Assembly (NCBI GenBank): GCA_903886485.1
Contig: CAISMH010000019.1
Span: 186,001 to 250,000 of the forward strand
DNA: 64,000 nt
Direction of reading: 5' to 3'
Source of the DNA: an uncultured Burkholderiales bacterium
GTDB lineage: Bacteria > Pseudomonadota > Gammaproteobacteria > Burkholderiales > Burkholderiaceae_C
Both the position numbers and the translations under genes were made by a program. Shown here in pieces: positions 25,466-34,428 of the stretch (within the stretch, counting starts at the first letter, position 1; each line of letters opens with the position of its first letter). Under the pieces are notes generated by a model that was not told the DNA's origin, ran no database searches, and worked only from the letters and a program-made list of their open reading frames with translations.

Positions 25466-25997
25466 ACTTTGTAGCATTCGCTCGGTCACGCACGACGATT
25501 TACCCATGCTCTTTTCATGGCGTAACCATCCTGATGTTCGACGATTCATGTTCACGCAACATGAAATTAGTCCTCATGAACATCTCAATTGGTATGCGAA
25601 ATCATGCCAAGATCCCTCGCGGCGTTTGCTGATTGTGCAAGAGCAACAGATTCCTTTTGGCTTTGTTCAATTCGATCACCTTTCAACAGGTGCTGTTTGT
25701 GATTGGGGCTTCTACACTGCCCCTCAAGCCCCAAAAGGCAGTGGCAAAAAATTGGGCTACGTGGCTTTAAATCATGCGTTCTCATCGCTTCAACTGCATA
25801 AGGTATGCGGGCAAGCTATCGTCTCAAACAAGGCCTCTCAGGGGCTACATCAAAGTCTTGGATTCCAGCAAGAAGGGCTATTGCGTGATCAACATCACGT
25901 AGATGGCATCTATCAATCCGTGATTTGCTACGGCTTACTGGCACATGAGTGGCATGCGCAATCCACCGACAAGGAGAACACACATGCCCCTCATTGA
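25458..25997 (+). CDS. pseH: Pseudaminic acid pathway N-acetyltransferase PseH
   Basis: The start at 25458 (MLELCSIRSVTHDDLPMLFS) is preceded by GGGAGGA and gives 179 residues, normal for PseH; the open frame further upstream overlaps pseG. It is a GNAT-fold acetyltransferase: WRNHPDVRRFMFTQHEISPH, the acetyl-CoA loop region KGSGKKLGYVALNHAFSSL, and NKASQGLHQSLGFQQEGLLR. PseH acetylates the C4 amino group made by PseC. It overlaps pseI by 14 bases. Confidence 0.92.
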   Translation: MLELCSIRSVTHDDLPMLFSWRNHPDVRRFMFTQHEISPHEHLNWYAKSCQDPSRRLLIVQEQQIPFGFVQFDHLSTGAVCDWGFYTAPQAPKGSGKKLGYVALNHAFSSLQLHKVCGQAIVSNKASQGLHQSLGFQQEGLLRDQHHVDGIYQSVICYGLLAHEWHAQSTDKENTHAPH

Positions 25998-27030
25998 AAT
26001 CGCTGGCCGCCATATCGGTGAAGGCTATCCACCCTATGTGATCGCTGAACTCTCAGCCAACCATAACGGCCAGCTCGAGATCGCCATGCGCATCATTGAA
26101 GAAGCCAAAAAATCTGGTGCGGATGCCATCAAACTACAGACCTACAAGCCCGACACCATCACGCTGGCTTGTGACAGCGAAGATTTCAAAATAAGCGGTG
26201 GTTTATGGGACGGTCGTACCTTATACGACTTGTACCAAGAGGCGCACATGCCTTGGGACTGGCATCGCCCACTATTTGCACACGCCAAACAACTTGGCAT
26301 CACCATCTTCAGCTCCCCTTTTGATCGCACAGCCATTGACCTGCTGGAAGACTTGAACGCACCCGCCTACAAAATTGCGTCGTTTGAAGCCATTGATCTT
26401 CCGCTGATCAAATATGCAGCCAGCACTGGCAAACCGATGATCATCTCGACGGGCATGGCGGACGCTGAAGAAATACAAGAAGCCATCGATGCAGCTCGCT
26501 CGGGCGGATGCAAAGAGTTGGCCATTCTTCATTGCGTGAGTGGTTACCCTGCGCCCGCACAAGACTACAACTTACGCACGCTGACCGACATGATTCATCG
26601 GTTTGGCTTGGTCACCGGATTGTCTGACCACACACTGGACAACACCACCGCCATCACCAGCGTGGCACTGGGTGCATCCATCATTGAAAAGCACTTCACT
26701 CTAGACCGCAATGGCGGCGGCCCTGATGACAGTTTCTCGCTAGAACCCGAAGACTTGAAAGCCCTGTGTGTTGGCGCCAAAACCGCTTGGCAAGCCTTGG
26801 GCAAGGTGGACTACGGCAGAAAGTCCAGTGAACAAGCGAATGTGAAATTCCGACGATCGCTGTATTTTGTCAAAGACCTACAGCTTGGCCATGTGCTCAC
26901 CCCAGAAGATGTGCGCAGCGTCAGACCCGGATATGGACTGGCACCCAAGCACCTCGACACCGTGATTGGGAAAACGCTGAAACGCGCAGTTCACGCGGCA
27001 ACCCCCGTCGATTGGGACTCTATTGTCTAG
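25984..27030 (+). CDS. pseI: Pseudaminic acid synthase PseI
   Basis: 348 residues from 25984 (MPLIEIAGRHIGEGYPPYVI), with AAGGAG before the ATG. It is a NeuB-family synthase: AELSANHNGQLEIAMRIIEE, GADAIKLQTYKPDTITL, STGMADAEEIQEAIDAARSG, LHCVSGYPAPAQDYNLRTL and the conserved IEKHFTLDRNGGGPDDSFSL. The last 60 residues (RRSLYFVKDLQLGHVLTPED, then VRSVRPGYGLAPKHL) form the SAF domain. The enzyme condenses the 6-deoxy altrose product of PseG with phosphoenolpyruvate. Confidence 0.95.
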   Translation: MPLIEIAGRHIGEGYPPYVIAELSANHNGQLEIAMRIIEEAKKSGADAIKLQTYKPDTITLACDSEDFKISGGLWDGRTLYDLYQEAHMPWDWHRPLFAHAKQLGITIFSSPFDRTAIDLLEDLNAPAYKIASFEAIDLPLIKYAASTGKPMIISTGMADAEEIQEAIDAARSGGCKELAILHCVSGYPAPAQDYNLRTLTDMIHRFGLVTGLSDHTLDNTTAITSVALGASIIEKHFTLDRNGGGPDDSFSLEPEDLKALCVGAKTAWQALGKVDYGRKSSEQANVKFRRSLYFVKDLQLGHVLTPEDVRSVRPGYGLAPKHLDTVIGKTLKRAVHAATPVDWDSIV

Positions 27031-27099
27031 TTTCAAGCTGGCATAAGAAATGCTCATCCATGACTGGCTACTTCAGCCTGTCAATTTTCGGACACTCTT

Positions 27100-28128
27100 A
27101 TGCAAAAAGAACTAGACATCTGCGATCAATCCATCCTCATCACTGGGGGTACGGGGTCATTTGGCAAAGCGTTTGTGCGCACGGTGCTGGATCACTGCCC
27201 CAAGATCAAACGATTGGTCGTCTATAGCCGCGACGAGCTCAAGCAATTCGAAATGGCACAAGAGTTTCCGGCACAGCAATACCCTGCCCTACGCTTTTTT
27301 ATTGGTGATGTGCGCGACAAAGACCGACTGTCTCGCGCCATGGAAGGCATTGATACCGTGGTGCACGCAGCCGCATTGAAGCAAGTGCCTGTCGCTGAGT
27401 ACAACCCATTTGAATTTATCAAAACAAACATCCTCGGGGCGCAAAACGTCATAGATGCCTGCTTGGATCATGATGTGCATCGGGTTGTCGCTTTGTCGAC
27501 CGACAAGGCCGCCGCGCCGATCAATTTGTATGGCGCCACCAAACTTTGCAGTGACAAATTGTTCATCGCGGCCAACAACTTCAAAGGCACGCGCGATTTG
27601 CGTTTCTCAGTGGTGCGCTACGGCAATGTCATGGGATCACGTGGATCTGTGTTTCCCTTCTTTTTAGACCGAGCGAAAACAGGCGTCTTACCCATCACTC
27701 ACCCTGAAATGACCCGCTTCAACATCTCGTTGGAAGACGGTGTAGAAATGGTGCTTTGGGCTTTGGAACAAGCCGTGGGCGGTGAAATACTGGTTCCTAA
27801 AATCCCCTCCTACCGCATCATGGATGTCGCTGAGGCCATTGGGCCCAATTGCAAAAAGGAAATCGTGGGTATTCGCCCCGGCGAAAAATTACACGAAGAG
27901 ATGATCACAGAAAGTGACAGCCCCAACACGTTTGATATCGGTGACTACTATGTCATTGCCTCAAGTAACAACGAAAAGCTCTTGGCCCACTACAAAAATT
28001 TGGGTAGCGCAAAAAAAGTAGCCGATCGCTTCACCTACAACTCAGGTAGCAACGATCAATTTTTGAACGTGGCAGAAATTAGAGACATCATCCAAGACCA
28101 AATTAATCCTGACTTCAATCCCTATTGA
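27100..28128 (+). CDS. pseB: UDP-GlcNAc-inverting 4,6-dehydratase PseB
   Basis: 342 residues. The Rossmann motif SILITGGTGSFGKAFV, then VVYSRDELKQFEMAQ, HAAALKQVPVAEYNPFE, ALSTDKAAAPINLYGATKL (catalytic Tyr-Lys) and RYGNVMGSRGSVFPFF are diagnostic of PseB/FlaA1. It makes UDP-4-keto-6-deoxy-L-altrose from UDP-GlcNAc, the first step of the pathway. Although first in the pathway it is last in the operon, 69 bases after pseI. It converges with the glycosyltransferase gene, with 8 bases between the stop codons and no hairpin. Confidence 0.95.
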   Translation: MQKELDICDQSILITGGTGSFGKAFVRTVLDHCPKIKRLVVYSRDELKQFEMAQEFPAQQYPALRFFIGDVRDKDRLSRAMEGIDTVVHAAALKQVPVAEYNPFEFIKTNILGAQNVIDACLDHDVHRVVALSTDKAAAPINLYGATKLCSDKLFIAANNFKGTRDLRFSVVRYGNVMGSRGSVFPFFLDRAKTGVLPITHPEMTRFNISLEDGVEMVLWALEQAVGGEILVPKIPSYRIMDVAEAIGPNCKKEIVGIRPGEKLHEEMITESDSPNTFDIGDYYVIASSNNEKLLAHYKNLGSAKKVADRFTYNSGSNDQFLNVAEIRDIIQDQINPDFNPY

Positions 28129-28136
28129 GTCAAGTC

Positions 28137-29744
28137 TTATCGGTTGAAATGCGACTGAATCATTGCATTCAAACGGGTGATGTTCTCAGCCAAGTGCACG
28201 CCCTTCTCCGCAATCAAAGGGGTCACACTGGGGAACCAAGGATACGTGTCAGACTCACCTAGCAAGGTCCACTCTCGTCGGGTGAGTAAATATGTTGGCT
28301 TGCCGATAGCACCCGCCATTTGACAAACCGCTGTCGGAGCTGAAACGACACAATCGAGACAACTGATCAAGGCAAACACTTGGTCAAGGTCATTTTTCAA
28401 ATCAAGATCTGGCCAACGCAGAATAGAAATGCCGAGTTTGCTCTCCATATCCTGAAGTTCTGCCTCGCAATCGCCGTATTGAAGATTGACGAATTGAATT
28501 TTTGGATTTGACAAGAGCTCTTGCCAATCGAGCAAGGCGGTGTAGTTGAGGTTGCGCGATGCGGATAACAAACCGCTTCGCCAGCAAATTCCGACCAGTA
28601 ATTTATTCTCAATATTTGACAATCTATTTTGAAAATTTGTTATCAGCGCCTGAGGTGCAGCAATGACCGGCTTAAATCGCTTGAAATCATCGATGTGGTT
28701 GCGGAATAAACCAGGCAACGAACCAAACGGGCAGTGAAAGTCAAAATCATTGACAGCTGAGTAGCGCTCTGCGTTCACGAAATGGGCGCGAACTTCAAAT
28801 TCGGGATAGGCGCGACGCATAATTTCGACCAGTCTGGGTTCACACTCCAACACCACAGACATGCCTAGCCCCTCAAGTTGATGGAGGCATGTGGAGAACA
28901 TGATTTCGTCGCCTAAACCTTGCTCACCCCACACCAGCAATCTTTTGCCAGAAATATTTTCCCCGTTCCATTTGGGTTGGGTAAACCGTCGCAATGACCG
29001 CAACGACTCAACGGGCAACATGGCACCAAAACCATATTCATAATTTCGCCACCCTTCTTCAAGCCGACCGAAATACAAATATGCGTAAGACAAATAATAT
29101 CTAACAAACTCGATCTGACCTTTAGTCAACTCTTTCATGGTCAACATTTGCTCGTAGAGCGCCATAGATTCGGCTCTGTTTTCGAGCTTTTGCTCGACTT
29201 GCGCCAAGTTGATGAGCGCAGGGATGTAGTCTTTTGCCAATGCCGTGGAAGTTAAAAAGGCCTGACGAGATTCCTCTGTCATGCCCAAATCGCCCAAAGC
29301 CGTGCCTAAATTATTGAACGCGACGGCTGAGCTGGGATTCAACTCGACAGCCTTGAATGCAGCCTGCAGGCTTTTTTCAGGTTGACGAAGCGACTGGTAG
29401 ACATTGCAAAGATTGATGTGCGTGTCAAAGTTGTTGGGCTGTAATTCCAACACATATTCAAAAATTTTCTCTGCTTCGATTTGTCGGTTGCAACGAATCA
29501 GGGCAACCGCAAAATTATTCAATGCATCAACATTCACCGGCTCGGCTTGCACCACTTGTGCATAGTCTGCCAATGCTTCTTCATAGGCCTCTGCACGCAA
29601 GTGAGCTTCGCCACGCATCATCAAGTACCTGGTGTTGGTCGGTTCACTTTGAAGGAGGTCATTCAGCACATGTATGGCCAAAGCGAAATTACCCTGGCGA
29701 ATTGCTGCTTGTGCTTTGGATTGAAGTTGTTTGAGGTTTTTCAT
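28137..29744 (-). CDS. TPR-glycosyltransferase, candidate FlmG-type flagellin O-glycosyltransferase
   Basis: 535 residues. Residues 1 to about 215 are tetratricopeptide repeats (AIHVLNDLLQSEPTN, ALADYAQVVQAEPVNVDALN, AAFKAVELNPSSAVAFNNLG). Residues 265-535 form a GT-B-like domain opening with GKRLLVWGEQGLGDEIMFST and ending with a donor-site region CVVSAPTAVCQMAGAIGKPT. Caulobacter FlmG has the same plan, with TPRs that bind flagellin and a C-terminal domain that transfers pseudaminic acid. Position next to a flagellin and a full pse pathway, with no Maf-type transferase visible, supports the same role here. The ATG has no Shine-Dalgarno sequence and follows the flagellin terminator by only a few bases, so expression probably relies on read-through. 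Confidence 0.8.
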   Translation of the reverse strand: MKNLKQLQSKAQAAIRQGNFALAIHVLNDLLQSEPTNTRYLMMRGEAHLRAEAYEEALADYAQVVQAEPVNVDALNNFAVALIRCNRQIEAEKIFEYVLELQPNNFDTHINLCNVYQSLRQPEKSLQAAFKAVELNPSSAVAFNNLGTALGDLGMTEESRQAFLTSTALAKDYIPALINLAQVEQKLENRAESMALYEQMLTMKELTKGQIEFVRYYLSYAYLYFGRLEEGWRNYEYGFGAMLPVESLRSLRRFTQPKWNGENISGKRLLVWGEQGLGDEIMFSTCLHQLEGLGMSVVLECEPRLVEIMRRAYPEFEVRAHFVNAERYSAVNDFDFHCPFGSLPGLFRNHIDDFKRFKPVIAAPQALITNFQNRLSNIENKLLVGICWRSGLLSASRNLNYTALLDWQELLSNPKIQFVNLQYGDCEAELQDMESKLGISILRWPDLDLKNDLDQVFALISCLDCVVSAPTAVCQMAGAIGKPTYLLTRREWTLLGESDTYPWFPSVTPLIAEKGVHLAENITRLNAMIQSHFNR

Positions 29745-29749
29745 GCGTG

Positions 29750-29783
29750 CAAAAAAATAAGGGAGGGGTGAACCCCTCCCTTA
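29750..29783 (-). terminator. Rho-independent terminator after the second flagellin
   Basis: On the minus strand an 11-bp perfect stem (TAAGGGAGGGG with CCCCTCCCTTA, loop TTCA) is followed by seven T residues. It ends the flagellin transcript 19 bases after the stop codon and lies immediately before the glycosyltransferase ATG. Confidence 0.93.
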
Positions 29784-29801
29784 AGTTTAAGCGTTATCGA
29801 A

Positions 29802-31910
29802 TTACTTCAACAACGACAGCACTGACTGAGACTGCTGGTTGGCTTGCGCCAACATGGCGGTTGCAGCTTGCGAGATGATTTGCTGTTTCGCAAGGTTGGT
29901 GGTTTCCGTTGCGTAATCAGTATCAGTGATGCGGCTACGTGCAGCGGTGATGTTTTGGTTGCTTTCTGTCAAGTTGTTGATGACAGAATCCAAACGGTTG
30001 TTCACAGCACCCGAATTCGCTTGCGCCTTGCTGATGGTGTTGATCGCCGCATCGATGGCAACAATCGCTTGCGTTGCGCCTGTCGAAGAAGAAATGTCCA
30101 CTTGGTTGATCTTTTGGCCGTTATCCGTTCCACCAAAAGTACCTTGACGGAAACCCAACTTCTCAAGGTTGGTCACGCCGTTGGTGCCTGCTTTCACAGT
30201 GAAGGCATTGGTAGAACTCAATGTCACCTCAGAAGTGTAAGTAGTCGCACCAGCAGCTGTACCACCAGTGGCAATTGTTACACCAGTCAGACCCAGGGCA
30301 GCGTTGGTTGCAGACGTGCTAAGCGAGATGTTGCGACCATCTGCCGCAGTCAACTGCATGCCTTGACCCCACTGAGAGGCAACCACACCAGTCAGACCAG
30401 AGTAGCGGTTGATCGAATCGATCACGCCATTCACAGTGTTGTTGTTCACGATCGTGATGGTTTGACCGTTCAAGTACAACTGACCTGCAGTCGAAGCAGC
30501 GGTAAAGCCTGTGCCACGAATGATGTTGGGGGTAGCAGAGGCTGTCACACCCGTTTGTGCTGAGCTGCGGTTGATGGCAGCAGCAATCGCGATTGCGCTC
30601 GAAGCACGAGTAGAAGAAGTGGCCTTGATGTCAGATGCTGTGTCATCTGTCGTCAATGCAGCACCAATTGCCACACCGTTGATGATCATGGAAGATGAAG
30701 TCAACAAGCCTTGCGCTGCACTGGTCGGAGCCGCACCAGCGGCAGCTGTTCGGGCGTAGGTTGAGTAAACAGCTGTGTCAGCTTTATAACTTCCAACGCG
30801 CAAGCCACTGTTCTCCATGGCTTTGTTAGCACCAGCTTTGGTATCCACGTTGATACCGCGGCCGTCTAAAGTAAACAGGTCAAAAGAGCCTACGTTAGTG
30901 CTTGCAGCCTTCACGCCAGTGGCAGCAGAAGTCAGCGTGCCAAATGCGATGTCAATATTGCGACCATCCGCAGCGCTCAAAGTCACGCCGGTCTTGTCAT
31001 CACCGCTGTCAGCGGCTACAACGCCTGTTAAAGCTGACTTGGCATTGATGGCCTGAACTGTCAATTTACGGCTGGTAGCAGCATCGGTCGTGGTTGTGAA
31101 TGTATCTGTAGCCACCCCGTTGATGGTGATTGTGCCGGTGAGTGCAGCAGCAGTCATGGCAGCGCCAGAGACGGTGTTGGTGTCCACTTTGGCGTAAACA
31201 CCACTTTGTGCAGACACGCGGTTGATAGCAGCTACTTTAGCAATAGCGCTAGCGGCAGCTTGTGAGTTTGATGCATTGTCATCCGTTTTCAGGGATTCAC
31301 CCACGGCCACACCGTTCAAGTACAAAGTGCTTGCGGTCAAGGCAGCGTTCGTACCCACTGCGTAAGTACCACCAGTGGATGTCAATGCGGCCTTAGCGCC
31401 GACACCAATGTCCTTGGTTTGAGCGGAAGCGAAGCCCATGGTCATGGTGTCGCCGGCGTTCACACCTGTTTGAATTTTCAGGTTTTGAGCGCTGCCATCC
31501 AACAACTTGATGTTGTTGAAGTTGGTTTTGGTTGCGATGTCGTCAATTTGGCTCTTGAGTTGCGCGACTTCCAACTGCATGTTGGCGCGATCAGAGTCGT
31601 TGTTGGTGCCAGAAGAGCTCTGAACAGCCAATTCACGCATGCGCTGCAAGATGTCGCTCACGTTACCGAAAGCACCTTCAGCGGTTTGCGACATGGAGAT
31701 CGCATCGTTGGTGTTTTGAATGGCCTTGGCGTAACCGCGGACTTGAGAAGTCATGCGGTTAGAGATGGCCAAGCCAGCGGCATCATCCTTGGCGGAGTTG
31801 ATTTTCATGCCAGTGGACAAACGTTCCATAGACTGGCTGAGCTTGAGACCGCTTGCGCGAGAAGACTCTTGAGCTACAAGAGCGTTGAGGTTGGTATTGA
31901 TCACTGTCAT
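29802..31910 (-). CDS. fliC2: Second flagellin, 702 residues
   Basis: Standard flagellin ends: TVINTNLNALVAQESSRASG, LSTGMKINSAKDDAAGLAIS and ILQRMRELAVQSSSG at the N-terminus; NRLDSVINNLTESNQNITAA, RSRITDTDYATET and a C-terminus in LLK. The central insert (about 145-600) holds two pairs of IN-motif segments (about 193-245, 258-325, 406-455, 476-530), each pair with DGRNI. There is no cysteine. It is larger than ordinary flagellins and about half the size of the one at 16934. A sigma-28 promoter and GGAG precede it, so it is expressed late under FliA. The strong terminator after it and the glycosyltransferase beyond complete the unit. Confidence 0.96.
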   Translation of the reverse strand: MTVINTNLNALVAQESSRASGLKLSQSMERLSTGMKINSAKDDAAGLAISNRMTSQVRGYAKAIQNTNDAISMSQTAEGAFGNVSDILQRMRELAVQSSSGTNNDSDRANMQLEVAQLKSQIDDIATKTNFNNIKLLDGSAQNLKIQTGVNAGDTMTMGFASAQTKDIGVGAKAALTSTGGTYAVGTNAALTASTLYLNGVAVGESLKTDDNASNSQAAASAIAKVAAINRVSAQSGVYAKVDTNTVSGAAMTAAALTGTITINGVATDTFTTTTDAATSRKLTVQAINAKSALTGVVAADSGDDKTGVTLSAADGRNIDIAFGTLTSAATGVKAASTNVGSFDLFTLDGRGINVDTKAGANKAMENSGLRVGSYKADTAVYSTYARTAAAGAAPTSAAQGLLTSSSMIINGVAIGAALTTDDTASDIKATSSTRASSAIAIAAAINRSSAQTGVTASATPNIIRGTGFTAASTAGQLYLNGQTITIVNNNTVNGVIDSINRYSGLTGVVASQWGQGMQLTAADGRNISLSTSATNAALGLTGVTIATGGTAAGATTYTSEVTLSSTNAFTVKAGTNGVTNLEKLGFRQGTFGGTDNGQKINQVDISSSTGATQAIVAIDAAINTISKAQANSGAVNNRLDSVINNLTESNQNITAARSRITDTDYATETTNLAKQQIISQAATAMLAQANQQSQSVLSLLK

Positions 31911-31974
31911 GGTGTTTCTCCTGAAAAGATGGATTTACCGAAAAATTTACAAGAACGTTTTCTTGATGAGCTAT

Positions 31975-32001
31975 AGATCGACAGCTGCAAAAAAAGCTTT
32001 A
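31975..32001 (-). promoter_or_regulatory. Sigma-28 promoter of the second flagellin
   Basis: The minus strand reads TAAAGCTT, 11 bases, then GTCGATCT. Against TAAAGTTT-N11-GCCGATAA this is 7 of 8 and 5-6 of 8 with exact spacing. It lies between the flaG stop and the flagellin start. Confidence 0.82.
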
Positions 32002-32018
32002 ATAGAAATCAAAACAAA

Positions 32019-32399
32019 TTAAATCTTGGTGTTGTGCAAAAGCCCCTTCAGCGCATCAACGCTGTGGGCTACTTGGACCACCACCTCATTAGGGATCTGA
32101 CGAATGACCTCACCCGTCTCTTCATTTTTGATGGTGATGATTGGGACTTCGAGGCTGGGGTCTATCGCAAAAGAAATATTGCGTCCGCTTTGGCGCATCA
32201 TCTTATTCAAGCGTTCAACGGATTGCGATAGATTTTTTTGCAGATCCGCCAAGTCCACTTTGATCTCAGCCTTTTGAATTGGCGCTAGTGCAGTCGCCAA
32301 GCTGTCTTTAGAGGCGCTGCTGATGTGAGGCGCAGCATTCGATGGCGCCCCAACAGACGTGGGCACAGCTGCGACATTGGTTTGGATTGTGGGAGCCAT
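32019..32399 (-). CDS. flaG: Flagellar protein FlaG
   Basis: 126 residues. The C-terminal half carries the FlaG signature: VERLNKMMRQSGRNISFAID, then VPIITIKNEETGEVIRQIPN and VAHSVDALKGLL. The N-terminal half is Ala/Pro/Thr-rich and disordered. FlaG affects filament length in several polar flagella, but its mechanism is not settled. It lies between fliD and a flagellin with its own sigma-28 promoter, the usual neighbourhood. Confidence 0.93.
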   Translation of the reverse strand: MAPTIQTNVAAVPTSVGAPSNAAPHISSASKDSLATALAPIQKAEIKVDLADLQKNLSQSVERLNKMMRQSGRNISFAIDPSLEVPIITIKNEETGEVIRQIPNEVVVQVAHSVDALKGLLHNTKI

Positions 32400-32443
32400 A
32401 CGACCATCCTTTTCAGAGCCATCAAACAGGCTCTACAAAGCAT

Positions 32444-32470
32444 AGATCGGCACCAAGCTCAAAAACTTGA
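32444..32470 (-). promoter_or_regulatory. Sigma-28 promoter of flaG
   Basis: The minus strand reads TCAAGTTT, 11 bases, then GCCGATCT, a near-consensus FliA promoter. It follows the fliD terminator and precedes the flaG start by 45 bases. Confidence 0.85.
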
Positions 32471-32482
32471 GGGCTTTCAATG

Positions 32483-32509
32483 AAAAAAATTCTGGCTAAG
32501 CAAAGCCAG
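32483..32509 (-). terminator. Terminator after fliD
   Basis: On the minus strand CTGGCT and AGCCAG form a 6-bp stem with loop TTGCTT, followed by AA and seven T residues. It separates fliD from the flaG promoter. Confidence 0.8.
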
Positions 32510-32527
32510 GGAAAAGTAAAACTTTAA

Positions 32528-34405
32528 TTAGCCAGTCTTACCTGTATAGCTTGCCATCATGCCGTCAAAGGTGGCCTTGAGGCTGGTCTTTTGGCTATTG
32601 ACCGTGCCCACCAAACTGTTCATGGTGGCAAACTGTTTTTGATAACGTGCCAACAGACTGTCCATGCGGGTATTGAGTTTCGTCAGGTCGTCTTGGTATT
32701 TGCTGTTCTGAGTCGTGGCATTGCTGCTTTGGGTCAGTAACGGGCCGGTAGCACTTAAGAGTTTGTCGAGCTTGCGGTAGGCATCGCCAGCGATACCTGC
32801 GGGGGTGGTTCCATAGGCACTGACGTTGTTTTGGTTACCCGTCAGCGTCTTGACGACGTCATCGTAGTTGCCGTTGAGCGCAGTTGTGAGTTTGGTGCTG
32901 TCCGCCGTGAGCACGCCTGTTTGGTCCACGCTGATGCCCATTTGCCACAGCGCACTCACAGAAGTTCCGGGTGTTGAGGAGTTACCAAAGAACAAGCTTT
33001 TGAGCTGCTGCTTGACCATGCGCACGGTCGAATCACCCACAAGCGTGGCCCCGTAGGTCGCCACAGTCGACTTGGGGTCAGAGACCACGTTGAGCATGCT
33101 GATGGCGTCGTTGTAAGACGAGACCAGTGTGTTGATGTTGGTGGTGATCGCGGTGTTGTCGCGCGTCAACTGAATCGTGGCAGGGCTGCCCGTCGGGGTC
33201 GGCGACTTGAGGTTGATCGTCGCGCCCTTGACCACGTCGGTCAGGGTGTTGTTTGTGCGGGTGTAGGTGATGCCATCGACCTTGACCTGAGCATCGACCG
33301 CGATCTGGTTGGTGGGCTCAGACGCTGAAAAAATAGTCTGGGTGGCGGCAACCGAGATGTCCGTCACATCTGCATTGGGGGTGGTACTGGTGAAGGTCAG
33401 TGCGGCACTGCCCGAGGTACTGGCTCCTGCATTGAAGCCGCTGAGTGAACCACTGAACAAGCCCTTGGTCAGCCCCGAAGGCAGCGTGCCGCCCGCTTGG
33501 ATTCCGGCAAATGCGGCCGCCACCTCGGCACCGGTGGTGGTGTCGGTGGCGGTGTAGGTCAGACCGCCCACGGTGACGGTCTGGCCAGCACTCATGTCGT
33601 TGAAAGTGACTTGGCTGGATTCTGTGGTCTGCGCGTCACCCTGGGTGGTTGAAACTGCGGGCGTAGCCCCTGTGGATGTGTTGCCGATGCCCGAGATGCT
33701 GAAGGAGTTGACCGCGCCTTGTTGTCCCATCAGGACGATCTTGAGCGGAGCAGCAGAGCCATCGCCCGTGTCGACGAGTTGAGCGGTGACGCCTGCCGTC
33801 TTGGCGTCCGCAGACGCGTTGATGGCGTCAACGACGCCCTGCGGTGTATCGCTTCCTGCAACCACGCTGATCTGCGCCGAGACGCCCTTGCCCGTTGTGA
33901 GGGTCAGGTTCATGGCATTGCCGCCATTGAGAGTCGCGCTGGCCGAGGACAGGCCTTGGCTGACTGAGCGTTGGGACTTGGCAAGCCTTACAACCTCAAT
34001 GTCGTGGGTGCCCGTCGATGCCGAAGTGCTGGCGGTGACATCAAAGGCGGAGGTGTTGCTGTTGGCCACCGTCAAGGTGTTGTAGCTGGACTGGTCCTTG
34101 AGGGCCGCGAAAGCAGTTTGTACCTGAGAGACCACATACGAAATCGCTGAGTAACCCGAGATGCGCGCTTCGTTCTTAGATATCTTGGCGTTGATTGCGT
34201 TAGCCAGCGGCGTCTTCTCGGCAGCAACCAAATTGGTGGCCAAAGCGTTGACGTTCACGCCAGAGCCAGCGCCCAGTGCATCGATGAGGCTCTGGGCGGC
34301 GGCCTTGTTGGCGTCCGCAATCTGAGCAGCGGTCATCGTGGGCGCAGAAGCGCTACTGGTCGTGCTGGTTGTGGGCGTAGTCGAACTGACGGATGAGGTG
34401 GCCAT
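32528..34405 (-). CDS. fliD: Filament cap protein FliD, enlarged
   Basis: 625 residues, longer than the usual 450-480. FliD features: the N-terminal GAGSGVNVNALATNLVAAEK, then AISYVVSQVQTAFAALKD, HDIEVVRLAKSQRSVSQGL, the IN-type TPQGVVDAINASADAKTAGV, and the C-terminal coiled coil KLNTRMDSLLARYQKQFATM. The additional length includes a module at about residues 262-356 with GQTVTVGGLTYTATDTTTG and LTFTSTTPNADVTDISV. Two copies of this module also occur in FlgE of the same window. FliD caps the filament and promotes flagellin polymerisation. A weak sigma-28-like element lies upstream. Confidence 0.95.
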   Translation of the reverse strand: MATSSVSSTTPTTSTTSSASAPTMTAAQIADANKAAAQSLIDALGAGSGVNVNALATNLVAAEKTPLANAINAKISKNEARISGYSAISYVVSQVQTAFAALKDQSSYNTLTVANSNTSAFDVTASTSASTGTHDIEVVRLAKSQRSVSQGLSSASATLNGGNAMNLTLTTGKGVSAQISVVAGSDTPQGVVDAINASADAKTAGVTAQLVDTGDGSAAPLKIVLMGQQGAVNSFSISGIGNTSTGATPAVSTTQGDAQTTESSQVTFNDMSAGQTVTVGGLTYTATDTTTGAEVAAAFAGIQAGGTLPSGLTKGLFSGSLSGFNAGASTSGSAALTFTSTTPNADVTDISVAATQTIFSASEPTNQIAVDAQVKVDGITYTRTNNTLTDVVKGATINLKSPTPTGSPATIQLTRDNTAITTNINTLVSSYNDAISMLNVVSDPKSTVATYGATLVGDSTVRMVKQQLKSLFFGNSSTPGTSVSALWQMGISVDQTGVLTADSTKLTTALNGNYDDVVKTLTGNQNNVSAYGTTPAGIAGDAYRKLDKLLSATGPLLTQSSNATTQNSKYQDDLTKLNTRMDSLLARYQKQFATMNSLVGTVNSQKTSLKATFDGMMASYTGKTG

Positions 34406-34428
34406 AAAAACTCTTTGATCTGTTGGAT

